From NCBI GenBank assembly GCA_013306675.1, contig JABLUY010000346.1:1-29571 (forward strand): 29,571 nt of DNA, written 5' to 3'. The notes beneath the pieces are model-generated. The model made no database searches. It was not told the DNA's origin and worked only from the letters and a program-made list of their open reading frames with translations. Source of the DNA: Thraustochytrium sp. TN22. Lineage: Eukaryota; Sar; Bigyra; Thraustochytrida; Thraustochytriidae. Shown one piece after another: positions 16,343 through 24,863 of the stretch (positions within the stretch are counted from its first letter, which is position 1; every line of letters begins with the position of its first letter). The position numbers and the translations under genes were made by a program.

Positions 16343-16750
16343 GGCAACCATCGTTGTTGTTACGCTTATTCCTCGTTGAGCTCGCTAATCATTGCGCCCA
16401 CCCACTCTTCATAGTCTGTCATGGTCCGTTGCGGACCATCTGCTGCATTCAATGCCGCTCGTTCCGACATCGTATCTGCTCTGAGATACCACCCTGCTTG
16501 TGGAGCAGCGAACTGGGCGAGGAGCTCCGTTTCCACGGTTTTGTCCTAGCAACCATCGTCACTGTCCTCGATGAGCTTGCTGGTCGTCGCGCCCGCTCTT
16601 CATCGTTAGTCAGCGCCTGGTGCGGGCCTTTGCTGGTCTTCTAGCTTCGCGAGTCGCTCGTCCTGACGTCGCATCTGCTCCGAGATGCTGGCCTGGAGAG
16701 CAGTGAGCTGGGTGAGGAGCTCATGTGCCATGGGTCTAGCCAAGCTCCGA
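16343..16750. repeat. Degenerate tandem duplication spanning the channel gene's 3' end
   Basis: Two diverged copies about 200 bases apart: about 16343-16547 (beyond the stop codon) and about 16548-16750 (which includes the last codons of the channel gene). Matching blocks are CAACCATCGT, CTCGTTGAGCTCGCT with CTCGATGAGCTTGCT, ATCTGCTCTGAGAT with ATCTGCTCCGAGAT, and GAACTGGGCGAGGAGCTC with GAGCTGGGTGAGGAGCTC. The outer copy keeps a minus-strand open frame of 59 codons (16366-16545, ending ISELNEE) next to a TAG that could also serve as a splice acceptor. Confidence 0.7.
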
Positions 16751-19371
16751 TCTTGATCCAGCTGCGAGACCTGTGCGGCTGATTCCGAGGAGACGAGGTC
16801 GTCATCGTTGCTACTGTCATCGTCCTCAGTGGCACCGATGAGCTCGTTCACCTCGCGCTCGGCATCCGTGGTGGCCCCTGCCTCCCCGGCAACGCTGGCG
16901 TGGCGAGCATGGGTGATACGGTCGAGGGAGGTAAGGCGCGCGGTGGCGCGGGTGGCCGCAGCATCAATGGTACGCACCGACTTGTTGCTGCTGAAGGCGG
17001 TTGATTCGGCACCATCGTCGACGACATTAATGCTGTCGCCGGAAACCGAGCGCTGCCGGTCAGGCGCTCCACGGTTGCGCCCAAAGATAATTGACCCTGT
17101 GCCGGTCTTGTTCTCCGGTCGGCCCTTGGCGTCCGAACGCGGCCCCTTGCGATTCGCGCTGAACGAGATCTGCGCCTTCCCGCTATTGTTGATCGAAAGC
17201 GAGCTGTTGGAGCCAGACTTGCGCGCCGTCTTCTCCTGCGCGCGGCGGGACGCGACGCCGCGCATCGTCTTGAGCACTTCAGGCGAGTCGCTGACGCAGG
17301 ACTCAAAGGCCTCTTTTGTGAGCGTGAGCGTCTGCACGACGTGCGAGACGGCGCGCACAGACGCGCCGCGACGGTCGCCGTAGAGCAGCGAGCCCTCGCC
17401 AATGAAGGCGCCCGGACCGCGCGAGACCACAAAGTAGCTGTCACTGATGATGTCGTCAAAGTCCATGCTGGACACGTCTTTGCAACTGCCGCGGTAGGCG
17501 AGGACGTCGATGCGGCCTTTGATGATGAAGAAGAGCTCGCGGCCCTCGTCGCCCTGACGCATCAAAAAGTCGCCCATGATGAAGATGTTTTGCGTGAAGC
17601 GCATGACGACCCGCTCGAGCAACCGCTGCGAGCAGTGCGTGAAGATGGGCACGGTGCGCACGAGGTCCATATAGAGGAAGACCATGATCTCAATCTGCGC
17701 CGACTCCGGCACGCCATCCATGACGTCGCCCACCATGACCTTGCGCAGCTGCCAGGTCGCTTCGTGGTAGTGCACGAGGCGGTCCCGGATAAAGCGCGGC
17801 AGGTGGTTGGCGCGCACAAAGTCATCGATACGCGAGACGCGGTCGTTGTACAGGTTGCGGTTCCGGTCGCGCTCCTGGATCAGGTTTGTGAAGGTACCAA
17901 AGATGGACGCGTACATGATGGACCCAAAAAACATGGTCACAATGGCAAAGAGGCGCTCCCAGGCGCTGTGTGCCGCGATGTCGCCGTAGCCCACAGTCCC
18001 GAGCGTCGCGAAGGCCCAGTACAGCGAGGACAGGTATTGGTACACCATGGGCTGCTCTGCCATGCCGGTGGCCACCACCCAAATGCCGCCGACAATGGCG
18101 GCCGACTCCTCACCGCCGCCTCCGGCAGCCATGGCCAACGTCTCGCTCTCCAGCTGGAACTTGCCCAGAGCCAAGAACATGCAGCCGATGACGTGTGCCA
18201 TAGCGAGGAAGGTGCCCAGCAGCTTGATAATGCGCGCGTAGCCGGAGATACCCATTTCATCCAGCTTCTTGACGACGCGCGTGATGCGCGCGAGCTTGTT
18301 GAGCTGCAGCCACAGTAGCATGCGCCCTGGCAGAAAGTTGCCGATCAGCACCTCGAGCGGCAAGCAAGCCAGAAAGTCCACAATGAACCACGAGTTGAGG
18401 TAGTGCCGGATGATTTGCCGAATGTCTGTCACTTCGTAGCGGTCCTCGTCCAGGTACGCGCAGCGAAAGTTGAGAAAGACGTCAATCACGAAAAGTGCGT
18501 CCGTGGCAGAGTCCACCACGTCGAAAAAGACGATCGCCGTGACCTCTTGCGGGAAGGCCATTTGCAGCGGGATGAGAATAATACTGTAAAAGGTGAGCAC
18601 AATGATGACCCAGTCCCACACATACTTGTACCGGTTGTCGTACTCGATCACGCCAAAGACGTAGCTGAAGGCGCGGCTGCGCGAGCTCTCAAGCAGCAGG
18701 TCAAGCTGCGCGCCATCCAGCAAAAAGGATCGCTTCCCTAGCGTCCTTCGTATCGACTGCACTGTGGTCGTCCTGCGCGCAACAGGCTTCTCGGGCTCGG
18801 CGGCCTGACCGGTCGTCTCCTGCACGCCACCTCGCGGGCTCGGCGGAGGCTGCTGGCCCGAAGGCGCGCTGCTGGCAGCCGACGGAGCCTCGGACCCGAG
18901 GCGCACGCTAAACTTGCGCTCTAGGTCCCGAATCTTGTCCTCCGCGAACTTGCGCTGGTCCAGGTCATCGTCCCCACGATGCGGGCGCGCCGACGCCGGT
19001 GCATTGGCGTGGCGGCGCCACTTGACCGCCGCTCTACGTGCAGCGATGACGGTGTTTACCGAGGTCACTTCAGAGCTACGCAAGGTACGCTGCATCGCAG
19101 GCCCGCCCTCGGCGCTGCTCTCGTCGCTTTGCTTGCCCAGACGGTTCTGCTGCTCCACCGCTTGTGCCTTTGACACAAGCATCCGCAGGCTTGTGTCCAG
19201 GTTGAGCGACACGCGGGCGTCCAGGGGCCTCGCCGCCGTCTCCGAGACGGCTTCGGCGAGCACGGAGACCGAGCCATCGTCCTCCTCCTCCCCTCCCTCC
19301 TCCTCCTCTTGAAGCGCGCCGCTCTCTCCGGACGGGAAGACCTTGTACGCCGCGCCCGACGCATGCACCAT
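16606..19371 (-). CDS. Voltage/cyclic-nucleotide-gated potassium channel (CNG/HCN/EAG superfamily)
   Basis: 921 residues, ATG at 19371, single exon. Cytosolic N-terminus (1-235) with an acidic Glu run. Six transmembrane segments lie at about 252-500. S4 (about 350-370, MLLWLQLNKLARITRVVKK) has few, spaced positive charges. The pore has TLGTVGYGD (457-464), the K+ selectivity filter. A C-linker (500-575) leads to a cyclic-nucleotide-binding domain (about 576-695) with the phosphate-binding cassette IGEGSLLYGDRRGASVRA. The cassette Glu and Arg are present, but the Thr/Ser that follows Arg in CNG and HCN channels is Gly (669). The tail (700-921) is disordered and ends in a predicted coiled coil (about 880-915). 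It should pass K+ across a membrane, plasma or ciliary, under voltage and cAMP/cGMP control. The last codons lie within a tandem duplication. Confidence 0.96.
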   Translation of the reverse strand: MVHASGAAYKVFPSGESGALQEEEEGGEEEDDGSVSVLAEAVSETAARPLDARVSLNLDTSLRMLVSKAQAVEQQNRLGKQSDESSAEGGPAMQRTLRSSEVTSVNTVIAARRAAVKWRRHANAPASARPHRGDDDLDQRKFAEDKIRDLERKFSVRLGSEAPSAASSAPSGQQPPPSPRGGVQETTGQAAEPEKPVARRTTTVQSIRRTLGKRSFLLDGAQLDLLLESSRSRAFSYVFGVIEYDNRYKYVWDWVIIVLTFYSIILIPLQMAFPQEVTAIVFFDVVDSATDALFVIDVFLNFRCAYLDEDRYEVTDIRQIIRHYLNSWFIVDFLACLPLEVLIGNFLPGRMLLWLQLNKLARITRVVKKLDEMGISGYARIIKLLGTFLAMAHVIGCMFLALGKFQLESETLAMAAGGGGEESAAIVGGIWVVATGMAEQPMVYQYLSSLYWAFATLGTVGYGDIAAHSAWERLFAIVTMFFGSIMYASIFGTFTNLIQERDRNRNLYNDRVSRIDDFVRANHLPRFIRDRLVHYHEATWQLRKVMVGDVMDGVPESAQIEIMVFLYMDLVRTVPIFTHCSQRLLERVVMRFTQNIFIMGDFLMRQGDEGRELFFIIKGRIDVLAYRGSCKDVSSMDFDDIISDSYFVVSRGPGAFIGEGSLLYGDRRGASVRAVSHVVQTLTLTKEAFESCVSDSPEVLKTMRGVASRRAQEKTARKSGSNSSLSINNSGKAQISFSANRKGPRSDAKGRPENKTGTGSIIFGRNRGAPDRQRSVSGDSINVVDDGAESTAFSSNKSVRTIDAAATRATARLTSLDRITHARHASVAGEAGATTDAEREVNELIGATEDDDSSNDDDLVSSESAAQVSQLDQDRSLARPMAHELLTQLTALQASISEQMRRQDERLAKLEDQQRPAPGAD

Positions 19372-20027
19372 TGCGCCAGTCGCAGCTGGCGCTCACGAGC
19401 GGCCGCAGTAGCCGGCTGCGGAGCAGTGCGCCGCGCAGAGGCGCGCCGCGTCCCCGAAGGCGGCCTGCCGCGTCTGCTCGGCCCTGTGCTGCCTTCTACG
19501 CGTACGTAGTCGTGATCAGGCGAGTACATGTGCCGTTGGTGGTGGCGGCGCAAAATTAGGCGTTACGCCTTTCACCTAAAACCGAACCAGGCAGAAAGTG
19601 CCGTCGACAGTAGAGGCCTGCGCAGGACGGAGGCGCGGCCCCGGGTCTGGTCGGGGCTCAGGTCGACTGGTCCCGCTTCACAGCTTCACCAAGCCTGCAT
19701 CAGAGTTGCGTTACGTGCGCCGAGGTGGAAGGGGGCCAAGAACTCTTGGTGCGGTGACGAAGCTGACTGACGAAGGACGCACGGATGCGCAGCTGAGCGC
19801 TGCAGGAGCAGGAAAGGAAATGCGCAGAAAGGCACAGAAATGCTGTCAGGGGTGTGCGCCACGTTCCGGCGTACCGGACTGCTGACACATGATGAAAATC
19901 TACCGCGCGTGCACGCACATGATCGGCGATCGCACCGCATCACATTGCGCAGTGGCAGGGACACAGGCGCAGGCGCAGGCACAAGCGCGGGCGCAAGCGC
20001 GGGCGTGAAGGCAAAGGCGCCCGCACG
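19372..20027. other. Divergent intergenic region, channel / PG-rich repeat gene
   Basis: Contains AGGCGTTACGCCT (6-bp arms, near 19558-19570), the palindrome TACGCGTA near 19498, and GGCGCAGGCGCAGG-type imperfect repeats just before the plus-strand ATG. Short open frames on both strands look non-coding. No RNA gene is recognised. Confidence 0.5.
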
Positions 20028-21911
20028 ATGGCCTTCGTCCATCGTACGACGCGCGAGACGTGCCGCATCGACGGCTTTGTGCCGACGCAGAGCAGCAGCG
20101 CGAACATCGGGCCGGGCCACTACGACTACACGGCCGGCCTGGAGCTGCAAGAGCAGCGCACCAGGGCGCAGTCGCGTGCGCCGTTCTCGTCGACGTCGAC
20201 CCGCGACGGACCTCGCCCGCGATATGCGGTGCCTGGGCCGGGGCACTACGACGCTGCGGCGCCACAGGCTGCGGCGCAGACGTCCGCGGCGAACGGGTGC
20301 CAGGGCGCCTTCAAGTCGCAGACGAAACGCTTCCAGGGCTCCAACCGCGATGCTGCCGAAATGCCGGCGCCGGGCCAATACGAGGTGAGCTCATCGCCGT
20401 CCAGGGCGGCAAAAGCGGCACGGCGCTCGTTCGTGCGCGCCGTGCCGTCGGCCGAGACCTCTGCCGCCATCCTGGAGGCGCTTGACAGCAAGGCTGCTGC
20501 AGCGCCGTCCATCCCGTCCGGCGACCTGGTGCATGGGTACGTGGCGGACGCGCGCGGGCGGCTGGTCCCGCGCAAGAAGCGGGCCTCGAGCGCAAGTGCG
20601 AAGACCGCCGGGGCCCCCGGGCCGGGCCAGTACGAGGTGGCCGCGGCCACGTCCACGTCGACGTGGGCGCACGCCCGGGGCGCGGTCTCCTTCGCGAAGC
20701 AGGAGTCGCGCGAGAGCGCGCAGCAGCACCGCAAGCGTACAAGCTCGGTTCCTGGCCCGGGCCACTACGACGTCGCGGGCGCCGAGGCGGTGGTGGCCGC
20801 GGCGGTGGCCGCAGCCCGGGCCGCCGCCGCTTCGAGCGCCGCAGCCTTCGCGTCCACCGCTCAGCGCAGCGCAGGTGCGCACAAGCACGCGGCGGAGCTC
20901 CCGGGCCCTGGCCAGTACGCCGTGCACGAGTTGGCCTCGAAGCAGTGGATCAAGGGGTCGGCCAACGTGCAGTCCAAGGGGTTCGGGAGCACGTCGACGC
21001 GGTTCGGGAGCGGCGCGGCGGCCGCCGCCGCAGCGGCACGCGCGCCACAGGAGAACTTCAACCGGGGTCCGGACTACATTACGCCGCCCAGCAGCTTCGT
21101 GGACACGTGGAAGGCGCGCGCCTCGCTGGCGGCGCAGACGCCGGGCGTGGGTTTTAGCTCGAGCTCGGCGCGCATGCCAGCGCCGCGGCAGCAGGACGTG
21201 GTTCCGGGCATCGGCCATTACCGCATCCCCGGCATGACGGACGAGATGCAGCTGAGCCTGGCGATGCAGCCGACGCGCAAAAACGCGCCCTTTGGCACCT
21301 CGAGCCGGCGCTTCCCGAACAAGCGCGAGCCGCCCGTGGAGCAGACAAGCGCGGAGGAAGAGCGCCTGCTGCAAATCTCGCGGAGACGCTCAGCACACTC
21401 GTCCGCACGCGCGCGACGCTGGGGGGCGACGGCTGGCGCCGCCTCTACGAGCGCGGCGTACGGGTCGGTCTTCAAGTCCAAGACGGAGCGCTGGGCGTCG
21501 TCAGCGACGCGGGCCGGGCCCGGGCCGGACCCGGGCGCCTACGACGTCGAGCTCGTGCACAGCCTTGCCGCGGAGGTGGCCCGCCGTGGCGCGAATGGCA
21601 AGGGTAGCATGGAGACGGGGACGGATCGTTTTCGTTCGCGGCGTCGCGAGGAGGCTGACGTGCCTGGACCCGGCCAATACCACGTGGAGCGCAATGCATG
21701 GAGGCGGCCGCGGCGATCGGCGGCCTCTCGCCGTCCGCCGGCGCCGGAGACGCGGTCTTCTGCCACCGCGTCGGCTCGGCGCCAGGAGTCAACGCCGGGC
21801 CCCGGCCAGTACCACTCCACGGATGCGGCTTCGAGCCTGCTCAAGCCGACCTATAACCTCTCCATTGCCGTCGAGGAGGAGCGCGCCCTGCAGCGTCTGG
21901 GCATGTTGTAG
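20028..21911 (+). CDS. Sperm-tail PG-rich repeat (STPGR/SHIPPO) ciliary protein
   Basis: 627 residues, ATG at 20028 in ACGATGGCC context, TAG stop. Ten PG-x-G-x-Y repeats are visible, among them IGPGHYDY, VPGPGHYDA, APGPGQYEV, VPGPGHYDV, LPGPGQYAV, VPGIGHYRI, DPGAYDV, VPGPGQYHV and TPGPGQYHS. Between them are FKSQTKRF-, FGSTSTRF- and FKSKTERW-type blocks, the usual partner of each repeat (F-x-S/T-x(2)-R-F). The C-terminus (KPTYNLSI) also resembles STPGR proteins. Family members bind axonemal microtubules, often as microtubule inner proteins, so a role in the flagellum of a motile stage is likely. Ala-rich inserts are low complexity. It diverges from the channel gene. The exact orthologue is not assigned. 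Confidence 0.92.
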   Translation: MAFVHRTTRETCRIDGFVPTQSSSANIGPGHYDYTAGLELQEQRTRAQSRAPFSSTSTRDGPRPRYAVPGPGHYDAAAPQAAAQTSAANGCQGAFKSQTKRFQGSNRDAAEMPAPGQYEVSSSPSRAAKAARRSFVRAVPSAETSAAILEALDSKAAAAPSIPSGDLVHGYVADARGRLVPRKKRASSASAKTAGAPGPGQYEVAAATSTSTWAHARGAVSFAKQESRESAQQHRKRTSSVPGPGHYDVAGAEAVVAAAVAAARAAAASSAAAFASTAQRSAGAHKHAAELPGPGQYAVHELASKQWIKGSANVQSKGFGSTSTRFGSGAAAAAAAARAPQENFNRGPDYITPPSSFVDTWKARASLAAQTPGVGFSSSSARMPAPRQQDVVPGIGHYRIPGMTDEMQLSLAMQPTRKNAPFGTSSRRFPNKREPPVEQTSAEEERLLQISRRRSAHSSARARRWGATAGAASTSAAYGSVFKSKTERWASSATRAGPGPDPGAYDVELVHSLAAEVARRGANGKGSMETGTDRFRSRRREEADVPGPGQYHVERNAWRRPRRSAASRRPPAPETRSSATASARRQESTPGPGQYHSTDAASSLLKPTYNLSIAVEEERALQRLGML

Positions 21912-21950
21912 TCGTCTTCTGATCATAATTGAAATGCCAAAGAGGAGATG

Positions 21951-21974
21951 GAGGGAGGGAGGGAGGGAGGGAGC
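21951..21974 (+). repeat. GGGA tetranucleotide run, G-quadruplex prone
   Basis: Six GGGA units in the 140-base gap between the stop codons of the PG-rich repeat gene and CSN1. If transcribed, it would form a G-quadruplex in the 3' UTR RNA of the plus-strand gene. Confidence 0.75.
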
Positions 21975-22053
21975 TCTGTGGTATCTAATTACTTGTACCA
22001 AAGCATGTTACACTTGTGTACGCAGCCGCGCGCGCGCGTAAAGAAACCGAAGT

Positions 22054-23625
22054 TTAGCTCGGCGTGGCAATGGTGGAACGGCCGCCAACATCGTCCATCT
22101 CCACGTCAGACTCGCGGTCCGAGGCGCCGCCGCCCGCTGCGTCGTCAAAGTAGGAGTCCGCAGGTGGATCGTCCTCCGGTGCCGCATGACCCCCGCCGCC
22201 GCCGCCGCCACCACCACCACCACCACCACCGACGGCAGCGCCGCTACCATGGGCTGCGTTGGTCTTGCCACCATAGACCTGGCCATTGCGCTGCAGATTG
22301 GTGCGGAGGATGGTGGTTTGAAGGTCCAGCGCAAAGCGCCGACCGACCTTGAGCGTGTCCTGGAAAGCCTGGCGGCGCGCATCGCCGCGGCTCATGTCGA
22401 GAAAGCCGGCCTCACAGTCGATGGTGGCGTGGATGTCACCATCCACGATGAGGCGCGCGAGGAGGCGCTCGATTTCGCTGCGCGGCTGGTCAAAGGCGTT
22501 GGCCAGAAGGTCAAGCGAGGCGGAGGAATAGGGCTGGACGTACTGCTTAAGGCAGCGGCGCTTGATGCGGTCAATGAGCGTGGCGATGCAGGGCTGCAAG
22601 AACGGGTCAATGTTGGCCCGGGCGCGCAGCATGTCCAAGCCGTGCGCCAGCTCCGTGTAGCGGCAGGCGACGAAGTCATGGAGGAGCTCGCGCACCGCCG
22701 GCACGGTCTCGAGCATGGAGCGGAACACTGGGTGCGCAAGCACCTGAGTGCGCAACTCGTGTCGCTCAAAACTCGCGAGCGCGCAGACGCCACCGTAGAC
22801 GGCCACGTCCTCGCAGGTGACGACGTCGTTGAAGCTGTCGGCAAGCTCGGGGCCGACCAGCAGGAAGCTCTCTGCGGCCGTACGCAGGTCGGTCTGCTGA
22901 AGGCTGGCGAGGCCCGAAGCCGTGTGCAGCTGCGCGCGCGCCTGTGCGTGCTCCTGCTTGTCATCGGGCGTGTTGAGCCCGCGATTGACCCAGGTCGGCA
23001 CGTTGGCAAAGTTGCGCGCACCAAGACTGGCGCGTACGATCCTTACGATCGTGTCCAGGGTGTGCGAGGTGTCAGAGCAGTAGTCGCGCGTCCTCGTGTA
23101 GCACTTGAGCGCCTCGTTGAAGGTGCCCAGGCGATAGTACAGGTCGCCCACGGCATTGTGGCACATGCGAATCTTCTCTTTGACCATCTCGCTCAGGGCC
23201 GCCTCCAGCTCCGCTTTCAGGCGGCCAAGCTCCGTTTCCAGCTCGCGTTGCCGCTCCTCGGCCCAGTTCATGTCCGGCGCTCGCGCGGTGCCGAGCTGCA
23301 GCTCGCTCTGTAGCGTTGCAAACTTGGCATACGCCTGCGGGACATCGTCCTGCCGCGTGCACTGCAAGCCCAGCAGCACCACTTGTCTCGCTAGCTCCGC
23401 ATCCTGCGCCGCCCTCGCTGCGTTCAGGGCAGCCTCCAGCCGCTGCACGCGCGTGTAGCCTCTGTATTGCGCCAGCGCCTTTTCCACGCTCGCGGCGTCT
23501 AGTACGCGAGTCGCTCCCGGCGTCATGGAAGACGACGACGACGACGACGACGACGAAGACGACAACGACGAAGAGGAAGACTCCGCCGCGCCCTGCTGCA
23601 CCTGGCCCGTTGCGGCGCTCGCCAT
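22054..23625 (-). CDS. CSN1: COP9 signalosome subunit 1
   Basis: 523 residues, ATG at 23625 in GCGATGGCG context. Residues 16-33 are a Ser run. Helical repeats of the RPN7-type domain follow (about 45-290), including KIRMCHNAVGDLYYRLGTFN and ALKCYTRTRDYC. The segment DVAVYGGVCALASFERHEL is a strong CSN1/GPS1 signature. The PCI domain (about 300-420) contains KQYVQPYSSASLDLLANAF and IERLLARLIVDGDIHATID. The tail has a Gly run of about 15, then an acidic end (SDRESDVEMDD). CSN1 is the scaffold subunit of the COP9 signalosome, which removes Nedd8 from cullins and so controls cullin-RING ligases. The proteasome lid paralogue RPN7 is the alternative, but the FERHEL segment and the C-terminal part fit CSN1 better. 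It diverges from the LC8 gene. Confidence 0.93.
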   Translation of the reverse strand: MASAATGQVQQGAAESSSSSLSSSSSSSSSSSSMTPGATRVLDAASVEKALAQYRGYTRVQRLEAALNAARAAQDAELARQVVLLGLQCTRQDDVPQAYAKFATLQSELQLGTARAPDMNWAEERQRELETELGRLKAELEAALSEMVKEKIRMCHNAVGDLYYRLGTFNEALKCYTRTRDYCSDTSHTLDTIVRIVRASLGARNFANVPTWVNRGLNTPDDKQEHAQARAQLHTASGLASLQQTDLRTAAESFLLVGPELADSFNDVVTCEDVAVYGGVCALASFERHELRTQVLAHPVFRSMLETVPAVRELLHDFVACRYTELAHGLDMLRARANIDPFLQPCIATLIDRIKRRCLKQYVQPYSSASLDLLANAFDQPRSEIERLLARLIVDGDIHATIDCEAGFLDMSRGDARRQAFQDTLKVGRRFALDLQTTILRTNLQRNGQVYGGKTNAAHGSGAAVGGGGGGGGGGGGGGHAAPEDDPPADSYFDDAAGGGASDRESDVEMDDVGGRSTIATPS

Positions 23626-24231
23626 CCCGCCCTCCGCCGAGAAGTAGAGCAGGTAGAGCTCGCTCGCAGTTCAAAATCCCCGCAAGCCAGGCAGTCGGGC
23701 AGCCAGTCCGCCAGACAGCCAGCCAGCTAGCTAGCCAGCGAGCCAGCCAGCCAGCCTCCAGCAGCAGCACCACCACGGGCCGCCGCTCCCGCCCCACTCG
23801 TCCTCGGCGCGCCCGGCGAAGGAGTAAGAGTTCTCCTTCGCCTTCACGGCGTCTCCGTCCTCGCCCTCGACTCTATCTTAGCTACCGGCGAATCCTCGGC
23901 GGTTTACCCGACTTTCACTTGCGCCAGTCAGCCTCCGCGCCGTTGCCTACTTGAGCGGCGTCCTCGCAAGTCGGCTTCCCACGCTTGCGGGAACTGGGTG
24001 GGGTACTCTGGAGCTCTAGAGGGCTTGTTACACGTAACGTTTTGATCTGGGCAAGTGGAAACCGCCGCCTGGTTTGCAGTATGCCCCCCTCGTCGGGGAA
24101 ACGAGCGCTTGGAGACGTTGGGCGCGTGGGACGCCGGGAGAAGGACTGGAATTCGAATTCGAAATCAAATCTCCTTTTGCTGCGTCGCCTGCTGTCTGCA
24201 CGGCGGCGGGGCCGGCTGGACAGCGGGCAGC
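23626..24231. other. Divergent intergenic region, CSN1 / LC8
   Basis: A CAGC/CAGCTAGC-rich run lies at about 23700-23760 and a strong hairpin at 23815-23842. There is an AT-richer part with GTTACACGTAAC near 24020 and the palindrome GAATTCGAATTC near 24152-24163, about 70 bases before the LC8 start. No gene is seen. Confidence 0.5.
23815..23842. other. Perfect 10-bp hairpin
   Basis: GGCGAAGGAG and CTCCTTCGCC pair exactly around the 8-base loop TAAGAGTT, about 190 bases upstream of the CSN1 start codon. It may be a leader structure or a dyad binding site. Confidence 0.45.
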
Positions 24232-24671
24232 ATGGTGGCCGCTGCGGCGGCGGAGCCCGCGGCCGTCGACGCGGGCGCGCGGCGGCCGGGCGCGCGCAGG
24301 GAGGAGGGCTCGAGCTTCGGGCACGTCAAGAACCACTACCCGGACGCGGACCCGGCGCTCGTGGCGGCGGTGGTGGAGGCGACGAACAAGGTGCGTCTGG
24401 TGGGAAGAGAGCGAGAAAGCGAGGAGGCGGGCGTGAGCGAGCGACTGACGCGCGAAAGCGAGAGCAGGCGCTGCAGGGGCTGCAAAAGGGCGAGATTACG
24501 CGGCACTACGAGGCGGCCAAGTGCATCTCCGAGGCGATGCAGGAGAGCAAGGGCGGCACGTGGCACACGATGATCGGCAAGAGCTTTGGCAGCTTTGTGA
24601 CGCACGAGGATAGGAATCTGGTGTACATTAGCATCGGGCAGGTGTTCGTGCTGACGTTCAAGCATGGTTAA
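24232..24671 (+). CDS. Dynein light chain, LC8 type, two exons
   Basis: CDS is join(24232..24390, 24468..24671), 120 residues. Splicing joins EATNK to ALQGLQKGEI and gives one continuous LC8 fold; the unspliced frame would not. The core motifs are TWHTMIGKSFGSFVTHE and the last strand IGQVFVLTFKHG, matching the LC8 signatures TWHC-VG-NFGSYVTHE and Q-A-LLFK-G. LC8 is a dimeric hub that binds short linear motifs, and a subunit of cytoplasmic and axonemal dyneins. The protein is about 30 residues longer than animal LC8 (about 89), because of an Ala/Arg-rich N-terminal extension and the segment GHVKNHYPDADPALVAAVVE, as in longer LC8-like proteins. ATG 24232 (AGCATGG) is the first in frame. A protein-specific dynein assignment is not possible. 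Confidence 0.93.
24391..24467 (+). other. Intron of LC8 gene (77 bp, GT-AG)
   Basis: Donor AAG|GTGCGT, acceptor GAGAGCAG|GCG, phase 0. The intron is purine-rich (GAGAGCGAGAAAGCGAGG) with no clear pyrimidine tract before the acceptor. Confidence 0.88.
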
Positions 24672-24863
24672 TTAAAAGAGAGCGGCACTCGCGGTCAGCA
24701 CCACGCGAAGCCTTGTTGTAAGCTAAAGGCCAGACCTCCTTCGACGAAGCCACAGCAGAAAAAAAAACAAACAAAAATAATCGCCAACCTACACATATGC
24801 AGCACACATGGATGCTGGTCGTATGTATGTATACACGTGCGGGGTACTGAATTCCCGCGAGCA

